This document shows positions 35,479 through 44,374 of a stretch of 64,000 nt of DNA, in pieces. Each line of letters starts with the position of its first letter. Within the stretch, counting starts at the first letter, position 1. The DNA lies in assembly GCF_009668025.1 (NCBI RefSeq), contig NZ_WJXZ01000002.1, positions 564,059 to 628,058 on the forward strand. Reading direction: 5' to 3'. Made by a program: the position numbers and the translations under genes. Source of the DNA: Larkinella terrae. Lineage in GTDB: Bacteria; Bacteroidota; Bacteroidia; Cytophagales; Spirosomataceae. The notes under the pieces are model-generated. The model saw only the letters and a program-made list of their open reading frames with translations, was not told the origin of the DNA and ran no database searches.

Positions 35479-35766
35479 TCAGCGGAGCGTTGGCACCCGT
35501 TCCAGAATTAACTGCTTGATCTGGCGGGCATCACCGCGCGTGAAATTCTTGATCACAATTTCAGGCCGGGCCCGCGGAATAATCCGGATCGTCGAAAAAA
35601 ACATACCGTTGTCGATCTCTACGCCGGAAATATCGCCGTAGAACACAAAGTTGTCGGTGCCGCCAATCAGTCGGTTGACGCGAAACGTCACACCTTTATC
35701 GTTGAATTCGACTACGTCCCGGTTGATCGGGTCTTTAAAGCCGCTGGATTTGAAAATCTCTGCCAT
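35479..35766 (-). CDS. Small PH-like-domain protein of unknown function
   Basis: A 95-residue protein. The alternating beta pattern (GVTFRVNRLIGG, NFVFYGDISGVEID, FFSTIRIIPR, EIVIKNF) and a C-terminal helix (ARQIKQLILERV) fit a bacterial PH or GRAM-like domain. It is cytoplasmic, with no signal or membrane segment, and lies between tRNA-Asn and rsmG. No role is assigned in this family. Confidence 0.6.
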   Translation of the reverse strand: MAEIFKSSGFKDPINRDVVEFNDKGVTFRVNRLIGGTDNFVFYGDISGVEIDNGMFFSTIRIIPRARPEIVIKNFTRGDARQIKQLILERVPTLR

Positions 35767-35829
35767 GTGCGTTTATCGAAATGTGGGAATTTTAAACGGA
35801 AAAGCGGTTTTCATCCGCCCAAACCGAAA

Positions 35830-36450
35830 TCACTTGGGAATATAAATGACCTTTTTGGTTTCAAAAAATGGCTCGTCAAAATAATCGGATAATTCATAAG
35901 TCCGGTATTTGTCCTGAATCTCAGCCAGTTCTTCACTCATATCTCCACCTTTCAGGTACAAAACGCCGTTTCGGAGCTTATTGTTACCCGACTTGTGGAT
36001 CTTGTACCGCACCCAACCCAGAAAAGGAGCCAGCCGCGTGACGGCCCGGCTGACCACGAAATCATAGGTCGTATTCAAATGTTCGACGCGTGCCTGTTCC
36101 GCCTTCACATTCGTCAGGCCCAGAGCCGAACTGATTTCGGTCACCACCTTGATTTTTTTGCCAATGCTGTCGACCAGGTGAAAATCCACCAGCGGAAACA
36201 GAATCGCCAGCGGAATACCCGGAAAACCGCCCCCCGTGCCCACATCCAGAATTTCGGTGCCCGGCACAAACTGAATGATTTTGGCAATTCCGAGCGAATG
36301 CAACACGTGTTTCTCGTACAGCGAGTCAATGTCCTGCCGCGAAATCACATTGATCTGGGCGTTCCAGTGACGATACAATTCATCCAAAGCCGCAAACTGC
36401 TCCAGTTGCCGCTTCGTCAGATCCGGGAAATATTTTTTAATCAGATCCAA
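35830..36450 (-). CDS. rsmG: 16S rRNA (guanine-527-N7)-methyltransferase
   Basis: A 206-residue SAM-dependent methyltransferase. The N-terminal helices LTKRQLEQFAALDELYRHWN and INVISRQDIDSLYEKHVLHS are the RsmG signature. The SAM-binding loop is LDVGTGGGFPGIP (about residues 69-81), followed by an acidic ribose-binding position. DFVVSRAV near residue 131 is also characteristic. RsmG methylates N7 of G527 in 16S rRNA, and its loss gives low-level streptomycin resistance. Length and motifs match the family. Confidence 0.95.
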   Translation of the reverse strand: MDLIKKYFPDLTKRQLEQFAALDELYRHWNAQINVISRQDIDSLYEKHVLHSLGIAKIIQFVPGTEILDVGTGGGFPGIPLAILFPLVDFHLVDSIGKKIKVVTEISSALGLTNVKAEQARVEHLNTTYDFVVSRAVTRLAPFLGWVRYKIHKSGNNKLRNGVLYLKGGDMSEELAEIQDKYRTYELSDYFDEPFFETKKVIYIPK

Positions 36451-36469
36451 AACTTCCTTAATTATGAAC

Positions 36470-36518
36470 GATGAATGATAGACGATGCACTACAAAAGTT
36501 CATCGTCAATCATTCATC
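36470..36518. repeat. 18-bp near-perfect inverted repeat
   Basis: Arms 36470-36487 and 36501-36518 match at 17 of 18 positions with a 13-base loop. It lies between rsmG and the GT2 gene and contains the motif GATGAATGAT. It may be an intergenic palindromic repeat or a terminator-like structure, though there is no clean T run. Confidence 0.6.
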
Positions 36519-36527
36519 ATTAAAATT

Positions 36528-37754
36528 TTATTTCCACGTCATTCGACGGTTTTTGTTACGCGGTTTCAAGGTAATAAAACCCATGATCGCGTAATAAACG
36601 CCCATCGCCAAATCCAAAACCGGGATGGTCAGCCAACTGACGGTGCGGCCGAGCCGGTAACTGATTCGCCCGACAATGACCCAGAAAGCCAGCAGCCGGA
36701 ACAGAAATAAACCGGTAGCGATTACCAAAAGCTGACCCTCGGCCTGGCTCATCAGTGCAGAAAAACCGGTAGCCACGCCCCGAATCAACGTAACCAGGCT
36801 GACCACTGGACCCGTCAACCAGCTTAAAACGTGCGTTAACGATAAAAGGCCCAGCCAGATTTTGTTGCGCGTTTTGTAATATTTTCCGACCGACGAATGC
36901 CGCTGCTTCTGGTGCCACCATTCGGCAAATGTCTCTTTCGGTTTTGAGTACGTAAAGGTAGCCGGATGCAGACTAATTGCAACGTTTCGCGAGGTGGCCA
37001 CTTCGTTGATAAACAAATCGTCGTCGCCCCCCAAAACGCGAATGTGCGAATAAAACCCCTTGTTTTCCAGAAATAATTTTCGGCGATACATCAGATTGCG
37101 CCCAACGCCCATATATGGAAAACCGGCCAGCGCCAGTGAAAAATACTGAACCGCAGTATATAAGGTTTCATACCTGATCAGGCGGTTGAGCCAGCGATTC
37201 CTTTTCCGGCGCTTATAAGGTCCAAATCCCAGTACGATCTGTTTTTCGGGATTTTTCAATTTCGCCACCATGCCAGCCAGCCAGTAATCTCCGGTGGGTT
37301 GGCAGTCGGCATCGGTGAGCAGAATGCAATCGTAGGCGGCATTGCGGATGCCGGTGGTTAAGGCGTATTTTTTGGGCGTCACGTGGTCGTGTTCCCGATC
37401 GATGCGGATAAACCGCAGGCGCTCGTATTGGGCGGCCGATTGCTCCAGAAACTCCCGGGTTCCGTCGCTGGACCGGTCGTCCATGATCAATATTTCAAAA
37501 ACCGGGTAAACCTGGTCGTTGAGCGCAGGCAGCAGGGTCTGCAGATTATCCAGCTCATTCCACGCACAAACAATGATGCTCACCGGCGGGCTTGTATGCG
37601 GTTTTCCGGCGGATTGCTTCAGCTGAATGGCCTCGTCCGACAACCAGCTTTCATCGGGATCGGAATACAGAGCCGTTCGGGAAAAAATACCAAGAATATA
37701 AAAAAGTTGTATGGAGACCGACAAAAGGCACACAACCAATACTATATATATCAC
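36528..37754 (-). CDS. Membrane-associated GT2 glycosyltransferase
   Basis: A 408-residue protein. A transmembrane helix at the N-terminus (about 1-21) is followed by a GT2 catalytic domain: VSIIVCAWNELDN, MDDRSSDGT, the metal-binding LLTDADCQP and the acceptor-site RVLGGDDDLFINE. Three to four transmembrane helices occupy about residues 290-390. The architecture resembles single-step or processive lipid-linked glycosyltransferases. The gene is transcribed towards rsmG, with a palindromic repeat between, and diverges from tgt over 119 bases. Acceptor and donor are unknown. Confidence 0.85.
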   Translation of the reverse strand: MIYIVLVVCLLSVSIQLFYILGIFSRTALYSDPDESWLSDEAIQLKQSAGKPHTSPPVSIIVCAWNELDNLQTLLPALNDQVYPVFEILIMDDRSSDGTREFLEQSAAQYERLRFIRIDREHDHVTPKKYALTTGIRNAAYDCILLTDADCQPTGDYWLAGMVAKLKNPEKQIVLGFGPYKRRKRNRWLNRLIRYETLYTAVQYFSLALAGFPYMGVGRNLMYRRKLFLENKGFYSHIRVLGGDDDLFINEVATSRNVAISLHPATFTYSKPKETFAEWWHQKQRHSSVGKYYKTRNKIWLGLLSLTHVLSWLTGPVVSLVTLIRGVATGFSALMSQAEGQLLVIATGLFLFRLLAFWVIVGRISYRLGRTVSWLTIPVLDLAMGVYYAIMGFITLKPRNKNRRMTWK

Positions 37755-37812
37755 GTAATGAAGGAAGATTGTGCTGACAGAACGGTTTTGAATAAGACGG
37801 CAAATATACAGA

Positions 37813-37845
37813 TTTTGATTTTCGCCGTAGGACTTTCGACCTTTG
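37813..37845 (+). promoter_or_regulatory. Probable Bacteroidota promoter of tgt
   Basis: TTTTG at 37813-37817 and GACCTTTG at 37838-37845, 20 bases apart, resemble the TTTG and TAnnTTTG elements of Bacteroidota primary sigma factors; the second element deviates at its first base. The start codon follows 28 bases later. Confidence 0.45.
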
Positions 37846-37873
37846 CACCTGAAAAGATCGTAAATCAGACTTC

Positions 37874-39004
37874 ATGCAATTTACCATACAGGCGACTGAC
37901 CCCCAATCGAAGGCGCGTGCGGGACTCATCACGACCGACCACGGTTTGATTGAAACGCCCATTTTTATGCCCGTCGGAACGGCCGGAACGGTCAAGGCGG
38001 TTCACCAGCGCGAATTAGTAGCGGATGTTAAAGCGGAAATTATCCTGGGGAATACCTACCACCTATACTTACGTCCGGGCCTGGAAACCCTGGAGAAAGC
38101 GGGCGGTTTGCACCGGTTTAACGGCTGGGAACGGCCCATTCTGACCGACAGCGGAGGATACCAGGTTTATTCGTTGTCGAATACCCGTAAAATAAAGGAA
38201 GAAGGCGTCACTTTTAAATCCCACATCGACGGCTCAAAACACATCTTCACCCCGGAGGGGGTCATGGATATTCAGCGGACCATCGGCGCCGACATCATCA
38301 TGGCCTTCGACGAATGTACGCCGTATCCGTGCGAATACGGGTACGCCCGCACCTCGATGGAAATGACCCACCGCTGGCTGAGCCGCTGCATCGAGCGGTT
38401 TGACAACACGGAAAACAAATACGGTTATCAGCAGACGTTATTTCCTATCGTTCAGGGAAGTACGTACAGGGACCTCCGGCAGCAGTCGGCCGAATTTGTG
38501 GCCCGGCAAGGGCGGGACGGGAACGCCATTGGGGGCCTGGCGGTGGGCGAACCGGCGGAAGAAATGTACGAAATGATCGAGCTCGTCAATGCTATTCTGC
38601 CGTCTGACAAACCCCGTTACCTGATGGGTGTCGGGACGCCCGAGAATATCCTCGAAGCCATTGCGCTGGGCATCGATATGTTCGATTGCGTGATGCCAAC
38701 GCGAAACGCCCGGCATGGTGTGCTCTATACGACGCAGGGGATCATCATGATCAAGAACGAAAAATGGAAAAACGATTTTAGTCCGATCGATGAAGAACTG
38801 GGCGGTTATGTTGGTCTATGTTACTCAAAAGCGTATTTAAGGCACTTAATTAAGTCCGAAGAAATTTTAGGCGCACAAATTGCCAGTCTGCAAAACCTTA
38901 CCTTTTATTTATGGTTAGTGAAACAAGCCCGGCAGCAGATCAATACCGGAAATTTTTTCCAATGGAAGACATATATGACAAAAAAACTGATGCAACGTCT
39001 TTGA
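37874..39004 (+). CDS. tgt: tRNA-guanine transglycosylase
   Basis: A 376-residue enzyme. Base exchange at tRNA position 34, replacing guanine with preQ1 for queuosine synthesis. Visible motifs: FMPVGTAGTVK near the N-terminus, ILTDSGGYQVYSLS with the active-site Asp, MAFDECTPYP with the nucleophile Asp, and GGLAVGEP. The usual zinc ligands (CxCxxC near the C-terminus) are not present: the equivalent run EELGGYVGLCYSKAYLRHL retains a single Cys followed by the conserved His. This is probably a lineage feature, since the rest of the fold is intact. No queuosine partner gene is adjacent. Confidence 0.93.
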   Translation: MQFTIQATDPQSKARAGLITTDHGLIETPIFMPVGTAGTVKAVHQRELVADVKAEIILGNTYHLYLRPGLETLEKAGGLHRFNGWERPILTDSGGYQVYSLSNTRKIKEEGVTFKSHIDGSKHIFTPEGVMDIQRTIGADIIMAFDECTPYPCEYGYARTSMEMTHRWLSRCIERFDNTENKYGYQQTLFPIVQGSTYRDLRQQSAEFVARQGRDGNAIGGLAVGEPAEEMYEMIELVNAILPSDKPRYLMGVGTPENILEAIALGIDMFDCVMPTRNARHGVLYTTQGIIMIKNEKWKNDFSPIDEELGGYVGLCYSKAYLRHLIKSEEILGAQIASLQNLTFYLWLVKQARQQINTGNFFQWKTYMTKKLMQRL

Positions 39005-39075
39005 TGGTAGACAAATCCTGTTTTTCTTGTGTCGGAAAAACTAATGAACGTGAATTGAACAAAGTGAACGGCAAG

Positions 39076-39131
39076 TTGTTTGTAAACTACCTATGTCTTG
39101 TTTGTAAACTAGACGAAAATCTATAGTTTTG
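39076..39131 (+). promoter_or_regulatory. Promoter and 14-bp direct repeats upstream of the OmpA gene
   Basis: TTGTTTGTAAACTA occurs twice, at 39076-39089 and 39098-39111, 22 bases apart. Inside the second copy, TTTG (39101-39104) is followed after 19 bases by TAGTTTTG (39124-39131), an exact match to the Bacteroidota TTTG-N19-TAnnTTTG promoter. The repeats therefore overlap the -33 element and may bind a regulator. The leader to the ATG is about 100 bases. Confidence 0.65.
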
Positions 39132-39236
39132 CGGCAAAGCGTTGAAAGTTGCATAAAACGACCGGCTAAACTAACCGATACAAGTTGTTTCACCACATCA
39201 ATGGTTTATTAACTGTCAAACAATAACCTGATAAGT

Positions 39237-40697
39237 ATGAAAAAAGTATCCCTGTTCGTAAGGGCAATGGGACTGGCTCTTCTGGCAGCGACAGGTGCCA
39301 GTGCCCAGTATAACCCGAAAGCCTCGTATGAAGGTCCTGCCAAACTGAACACCTGGTCAGTTTCGGTCATGGGCGGACCCACTCAATTCTTCGGAGACCT
39401 GAGGGAATATGACTTCTACCCGGTTTCAAAAACCAACTCCGATAGCTACAACGAACGTAAGTCGGCGTTCTTTGGCGTGGCCGTTGGTAAACAATTGTCA
39501 CACCTGTTTGGCCTCCAGCTGGATGGCCAGTTCGGTAATTTGGTTGGTATGAAACGCCGGCTTTATTATTCTTATTTTCGATCCAATTTCATTCAAACCG
39601 ATTTGACGGGAAGTGTCAACCTGAAAAGTCTGTTTTTTGGTATCAATAAAATGAAACGCTGGAAGATTGATGCCTACACCGGTTTGGGTGTGGTATTTTT
39701 CAAATCGACCGCGTATGAATTAGGAACCGGACGCGTTCGTCGCTGGACCAAAACCAACAACGGCGACGGTATTCTGCGTGACGCCAAATACGAAAAAGAC
39801 TGGGCTATTCCGGTCGGTCTGGCGGTTAACTACGAAGTTAGCGCGCGTTTCGACGTTGGTCTGGATTTCCGTCTGACCAATGTCAACACCGACCGTCTCG
39901 ATGCTACCATCGGTGGTAATAGCTCCAGCTACTTCGATGGCTATGGCACTCGTGGTCAATTCGATAACCCATTTGAGCGCAAAGGCGAATCGAATCTGGA
40001 CAAACTGGGCTACGCAGCGGTTTCGGTTACGTACAAACTGGGCAAAAACGCCATCAAAGTTCAGAAGGTGAACGGTAAATACGAGTACGATACGACCAAA
40101 GGAACGTATCACCTCCGCTGGACTGATCCCCGCAACCTGATCAAACCGCCGGTCATCCTGACGCTGGAACAAATCGACTCCGTTGCGAAAGCAAACCGTC
40201 CGAAAGACATCGATCCGAGATTGTTGATGGATACGGATAATGACGGTGTATCTGATTACTTCGACCGTCAGCCCAACACTCCGGCTGGTAGCATTGTTTC
40301 CGGTGCGGGTGAAGCCATCGACTTCGATAAATACGTGAGTGCAGCTCTGCCGGGTATTGCCTGCGCCGAGATCCTGACGAACGTAGCCTTCGATACCGAT
40401 AAAAACATCATCAAGCCGCAGTACTACGACATGCTGAACAAAGTGGTTGAATTGCTGAACAAAACGCAATGCCGCCTGCAACTGTCGGGTCATGCTGACC
40501 GTCGTGCTTCGGATCGCTACAACATCGCGCTGTCACGCCGTCGGGTTGAAGCTGTCAAGAACTACCTGGTTAAACAAGGTCTGAATGATCCTAACCGGAT
40601 TATTATCGACTACTTCGGTTCATTCAAACCAATCGGTGACAACTCCCGCGCTGGTCTGACGAAAAACCGTCGTGTTGAATTGAAACTGGTGCCCTGA
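39237..40697 (+). CDS. OmpA-family outer-membrane protein
   Basis: A 486-residue protein. The signal peptide (1-23) ends at GASAQ. The N-terminal half is a beta-barrel domain rich in Tyr/Phe. An acidic linker with a thrombospondin-type-3 like repeat (MDTDNDGVSDYFDRQPNTP) follows at about 330-350. The C-terminal OmpA domain (about 375-486) binds peptidoglycan: ILTNVAFDTDKNIIKPQ, LQLSGHADRRASDRYNIALS with the Asp/Arg pair, and NRRVELKLVP. It anchors the outer membrane to the cell wall. A consensus-like promoter and a strong terminator after the stop fit a highly expressed single gene. Confidence 0.92.
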   Translation: MKKVSLFVRAMGLALLAATGASAQYNPKASYEGPAKLNTWSVSVMGGPTQFFGDLREYDFYPVSKTNSDSYNERKSAFFGVAVGKQLSHLFGLQLDGQFGNLVGMKRRLYYSYFRSNFIQTDLTGSVNLKSLFFGINKMKRWKIDAYTGLGVVFFKSTAYELGTGRVRRWTKTNNGDGILRDAKYEKDWAIPVGLAVNYEVSARFDVGLDFRLTNVNTDRLDATIGGNSSSYFDGYGTRGQFDNPFERKGESNLDKLGYAAVSVTYKLGKNAIKVQKVNGKYEYDTTKGTYHLRWTDPRNLIKPPVILTLEQIDSVAKANRPKDIDPRLLMDTDNDGVSDYFDRQPNTPAGSIVSGAGEAIDFDKYVSAALPGIACAEILTNVAFDTDKNIIKPQYYDMLNKVVELLNKTQCRLQLSGHADRRASDRYNIALSRRRVEAVKNYLVKQGLNDPNRIIIDYFGSFKPIGDNSRAGLTKNRRVELKLVP

Positions 40698-40720
40698 TAG
40701 GACACAAATAAATTAGAATA

Positions 40721-40756
40721 AAAAAGCCCCGAAGGTGTAACCTTTCGGGGCTTTTT
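40721..40756 (+). terminator. Rho-independent terminator of the OmpA gene
   Basis: Arm AAAAAGCCCCGAAGG (40721-40735) pairs with 40741-40756, with one bulged T, and ends in a five-T run. It begins 24 bases after the OmpA stop. Confidence 0.85.
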
Positions 40757-40942
40757 GCGTCTCAATGGTACTGGCCTGGAAACCGGGGAAAGGGCAGATC
40801 AGCGATAAAAGATCGATTTTTCTGGTGAAAGATGATCCGGAATAAAGCTCATCTTCCAGTATGAACCATCTTATTATCAGACTGCTGGCTCCCTGTTTTC
40901 GTTGTTTGGCTCTACATTTTACCTAACTCAATTACTCACAGC

Positions 40943-43300
40943 GTGTTCATTTTCGGTACGAAAGACCGTAACAGGTTCAGGCACATCGGCCTGTTGTTTT
41001 TTTTTACTTTATCGTATATCGGTACACCCGCCTATTCTCAGAAAGTGAGCGACCTGACAGATGAGCAGGTTCGCCAGTTTGTTCAGCAGGCTAAATCCAG
41101 CGGGATGTCCGAAACCCAGATTGAACAACTGGCCCTGTCGAGGGGGTTTACCGCTGACGATGTCAAAAAAATGAGAGAACGGATTGCGGCTTTGAATACG
41201 CCCGCAGAAACCGGCGCAACCATCAACTCTCCTTCGGTAAGCCGTGAACAAAACGATCAGAACAAGCTCAGCACCGCCCCGCCCGTGGCTGCCCGCTCCG
41301 AAACCGCCGAAGCGGAATTACCGGTTTTTGGCGCCAGTCTGTTTTCGTCCAGCAATCTGACTTTTGAACCCAATCTGCGCATTCCTACCCCCAAGAATTA
41401 CCAGATTGGGCCAGAAGATGAGCTGATTATCGACGTATACGGGAACGCCCAGCAGAATTATCGTACCAAAGTGAGTCCCGAAGGGGCCATTCGATTGGAA
41501 AATCTGAGCCCGATTTACGTCAACGGGCTGACCATCGAACAGGCCGAACAACGAATTATCGGGCGGCTGCGCCAGTTGTATTCCGGTTTGAACACGGCGT
41601 CGAGCGGTATTTTTGCGACCATTACGCTGGGCAGTATTCGCAGTATTAAAGTGACGCTGATTGGGCAGGTGGTGAAGCCCGGAACCTACACGCTTTCGTC
41701 ATTATCGACGGTTTTCAACGCGCTTTACGTTGGGGGAGGGCCCGATCCGGACCGGGGTTCCTTTCGGGATGTGCGCGTTTATCGCAGTAACCGGCTGATT
41801 CGGACGCTGGATATTTACGATTTTTTGCTGCGAGCTGATCAGAAAGATAATATCCGGCTTCAGGATCAGGACATTGTGTTCGTCAACCATTACGACACCC
41901 GGATTGAACTGACCGGCGAAGTCAAACAGGCGGCCATTTATGAAGTTCAGAAAGGCGAATCGTTGAAAAATGTGCTGGCATTTGCCGGCGGTTTTACCGA
42001 CAAGGCGTATACGGCTTCGCTGACCCAGCGCCGGAATACGCCCAAAGAACTACAAATCGTAACGGTTCCGTCGACCGACATTCCGACTTTTATTCCGCAC
42101 CGTGGGGATCATTATTCGGTGGGTGCCATTATTGACCGTTACGAAAACCGGGTGACCATCAAGGGGGCGGTTTTTCGCCCCGGTATGTATGATTTGAAGA
42201 AAAGCCCGACCCTGCGGCAACTCATCTCGAGCGCGGAGGGCCTGCGCGAAGACGCTTTTCTGAACCGGGCCACAATCCGCCGGTTGCGCGAGAACCTGGA
42301 TCCGCAGCTTCTTTCCGTTGATTTGGGTAAACTGATGCGCAACGAAATCGAAGACATCAGCCTGCAGCGGGAAGATATTGTTTCTGTTATGGCTTACGAT
42401 GATTTGCGCGAACGCCGAACCGTGAGTATCCAGGGAGCCGTCAACAAACCGGGGACATTTGAATATGCCGACAGCCTGAGTGTGGCCAGCCTGATTGTCC
42501 TGGCGGGCGGTTTTTCGGATGGCGCTACGGCTTCGCGCATCGAAATTGCCCGCCGGGTCCGGAACGACACCACGGATTTGCTGAATGATCAGAATGTCCG
42601 GCTTTTTCAATTCAACCTGAATGAGCAATTACGACTCAACGAAACCGAAGCTCGGTTTATGTTAAAGCCGTTTGATAAAGTATATGTGCGTACCTCGCCC
42701 CGGTATGAGTCGCAGAAATCCGTTGTGATAACCGGGGAAGTCCCTTATCCGGGCAGTTATCCCATTCGTGACAAGTCGGAACGAATCACCGAGCTGATCG
42801 CCCGCGCCGGGGGCTTGCGTCCGGGCGCTTACCTGAAAGCAAGCCGGTTTATTCGAAATGGCGAACTGGTTTCGGTGGACATCAATGAGATTATGACAAA
42901 GCCTTCGGATAGCGGTAATCTGCTGTTGCTGGAAGGCGACTCGATTCATATTCCCCGAAAAACGGAACTTGTGAAAATTCGGGGAGAAGTTCTGAATCCG
43001 TCGGTTGTGGATTTTAACCGGGGCAAATCCCTGAAATCATACCTCAACGAATCGGGCGGTTTTACATCGAAAGCGTTCCGTCGAAAAACATACGTCGTCT
43101 ACGCGAATGGCAAAATAAACCGTACCAAAGGGTTTCTGGGTATTCGAAATTATCCTAATCCGGAACCCGGAATGGAAGTCGTGATACCACCAAAACCGCC
43201 CCGGTCGGATAGTAAGCTGTCTGCTCCCGAGCGGGTGGCCATTATGACGGGGATCACTTCGCTGGCGGCCGTAGTATTGACAATTATCCGGTTGTTTTGA
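40943..43300 (+). CDS. Polysaccharide export protein with multiple SLBB repeats (Wza-like)
   Basis: A 785-residue envelope protein starting at GTG. The N-terminal hydrophobic segment ends at TPAYSQ. A short helical segment (LTDEQVRQFVQQAKSSG) is followed by the export domain (IGPEDELIIDVYGNAQQNY, about residue 152). Six SLBB repeats then follow, each a beta strand pair such as VKVTLIGQVVKPGTYTL, VTIKGAVFRPGMYDL and VVITGEVPYPGSYPI. A single transmembrane helix (about 762-783) ends the protein. Wza-like proteins form the outer-membrane channel for capsule or exopolysaccharide. It opens the gene cluster, and its stop overlaps the Wzz start (TGATG). Confidence 0.88.
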   Translation: MFIFGTKDRNRFRHIGLLFFFTLSYIGTPAYSQKVSDLTDEQVRQFVQQAKSSGMSETQIEQLALSRGFTADDVKKMRERIAALNTPAETGATINSPSVSREQNDQNKLSTAPPVAARSETAEAELPVFGASLFSSSNLTFEPNLRIPTPKNYQIGPEDELIIDVYGNAQQNYRTKVSPEGAIRLENLSPIYVNGLTIEQAEQRIIGRLRQLYSGLNTASSGIFATITLGSIRSIKVTLIGQVVKPGTYTLSSLSTVFNALYVGGGPDPDRGSFRDVRVYRSNRLIRTLDIYDFLLRADQKDNIRLQDQDIVFVNHYDTRIELTGEVKQAAIYEVQKGESLKNVLAFAGGFTDKAYTASLTQRRNTPKELQIVTVPSTDIPTFIPHRGDHYSVGAIIDRYENRVTIKGAVFRPGMYDLKKSPTLRQLISSAEGLREDAFLNRATIRRLRENLDPQLLSVDLGKLMRNEIEDISLQREDIVSVMAYDDLRERRTVSIQGAVNKPGTFEYADSLSVASLIVLAGGFSDGATASRIEIARRVRNDTTDLLNDQNVRLFQFNLNEQLRLNETEARFMLKPFDKVYVRTSPRYESQKSVVITGEVPYPGSYPIRDKSERITELIARAGGLRPGAYLKASRFIRNGELVSVDINEIMTKPSDSGNLLLLEGDSIHIPRKTELVKIRGEVLNPSVVDFNRGKSLKSYLNESGGFTSKAFRRKTYVVYANGKINRTKGFLGIRNYPNPEPGMEVVIPPKPPRSDSKLSAPERVAIMTGITSLAAVVLTIIRLF

Positions 43301-44373
43301 TGAAAAAGTGGATAACTTTGTCGCCTAAAGATGCCGCCAGCGTCCGGCCACCGGCGCAACTGGATCCGCAATGGGCTTTGTTACTCCTGTGGCGTCAGAA
43401 AGGCAATGTGCTGAAAATGGCCTTTCTGTTTGCGGTTGTTGGGGTTGTGGTTGCGTTGCTAAGCCCGTTCGAATACATATCGGAGGTGCGGGTGATGCCG
43501 GAATTACAGGCGCGCTCAGCCCTGAACCTGAAACGATTTGGCGCTTTGGCGGAACTGGCCGGTATCAATCTGGAAGGAGTCAGTAATACGGAAGCTATAC
43601 GCCCGGATTTATACCCGGATGTGCTGAAAAGCACACCGTTTATGTTGTACCTGCTCAACCAGCCAGTTACGACGGTTGAAAAACGGAAGTTTCCTACTCT
43701 GGCGGCTTTCCTGACCGAGGGTTCTTTTTCGTTGATTGACCGCGTTTTTGGCAAAAAAACGCTCAGTGTTCCCCCGGCGCTCGGAGATCGTCAGGCGTTA
43801 CACCTGACCCGTGATCAGGAGGAACTGGTTAAGAATACGAAGGAGCGGATTTTGTCGGATTTGGATAAACAATCCGGCGTCATTATCATTAGAGTAAAAA
43901 TGCCCGATGCGGAGGTCGCGGCTCAGGTCGGTCAGTTAGCCATTGATTATCTGACCCGCTACGTAATCAGTTACCGGACCGAAAAAACACGGGAAGATCT
44001 GAAGTTTCTGTCTGAGCGGTTTCGGGAAGCAAAACAGCGGTACGATCGGGCGATGATCAACCTGTCGACTTACAAGGATCAGCACCGGTACATGGTGACG
44101 CAGGTCGGGACGATCGAAGAGCGACGTTTGCAGGCGGATTTCGAACTGGCCCAGGGTTTATACGGCAATATTACCCAGCAGTATGAACAGACCCGGATTA
44201 AAATACAGGAAGAAACCCCGATTTTGAAAATACTGGAACCACCGCAGGTTCCGACCAAACGCAGTGAACCACGGCGATCCATCCTCGTGGTCCTGTATAC
44301 CTTTATCGGTGGCCTTGTTGGTATCGGGCTGGTACTGATGAGACACATAGAGTGGCTGCCAAAGCCAGTATGA
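43300..44373 (+). CDS. Wzz-type chain-length determinant protein
   Basis: A 357-residue inner-membrane protein from the ATG at 43300, which overlaps the previous stop by one base. Helix 1 (about 40-59) and helix 2 (about 325-347) flank a large periplasmic domain with a coiled coil (about 230-300, RFREAKQRYDRAMINLSTYK). The Pro-rich segment before helix 2 (EPPQVPTKRSEPRRS) is the Wzz family signature. No cytosolic tyrosine-kinase domain is fused. It sets the length of the polymer made by the Wzx/Wzy pathway downstream. Confidence 0.85.
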   Translation: MKKWITLSPKDAASVRPPAQLDPQWALLLLWRQKGNVLKMAFLFAVVGVVVALLSPFEYISEVRVMPELQARSALNLKRFGALAELAGINLEGVSNTEAIRPDLYPDVLKSTPFMLYLLNQPVTTVEKRKFPTLAAFLTEGSFSLIDRVFGKKTLSVPPALGDRQALHLTRDQEELVKNTKERILSDLDKQSGVIIIRVKMPDAEVAAQVGQLAIDYLTRYVISYRTEKTREDLKFLSERFREAKQRYDRAMINLSTYKDQHRYMVTQVGTIEERRLQADFELAQGLYGNITQQYEQTRIKIQEETPILKILEPPQVPTKRSEPRRSILVVLYTFIGGLVGIGLVLMRHIEWLPKPV

Positions 44374-44374
44374 A

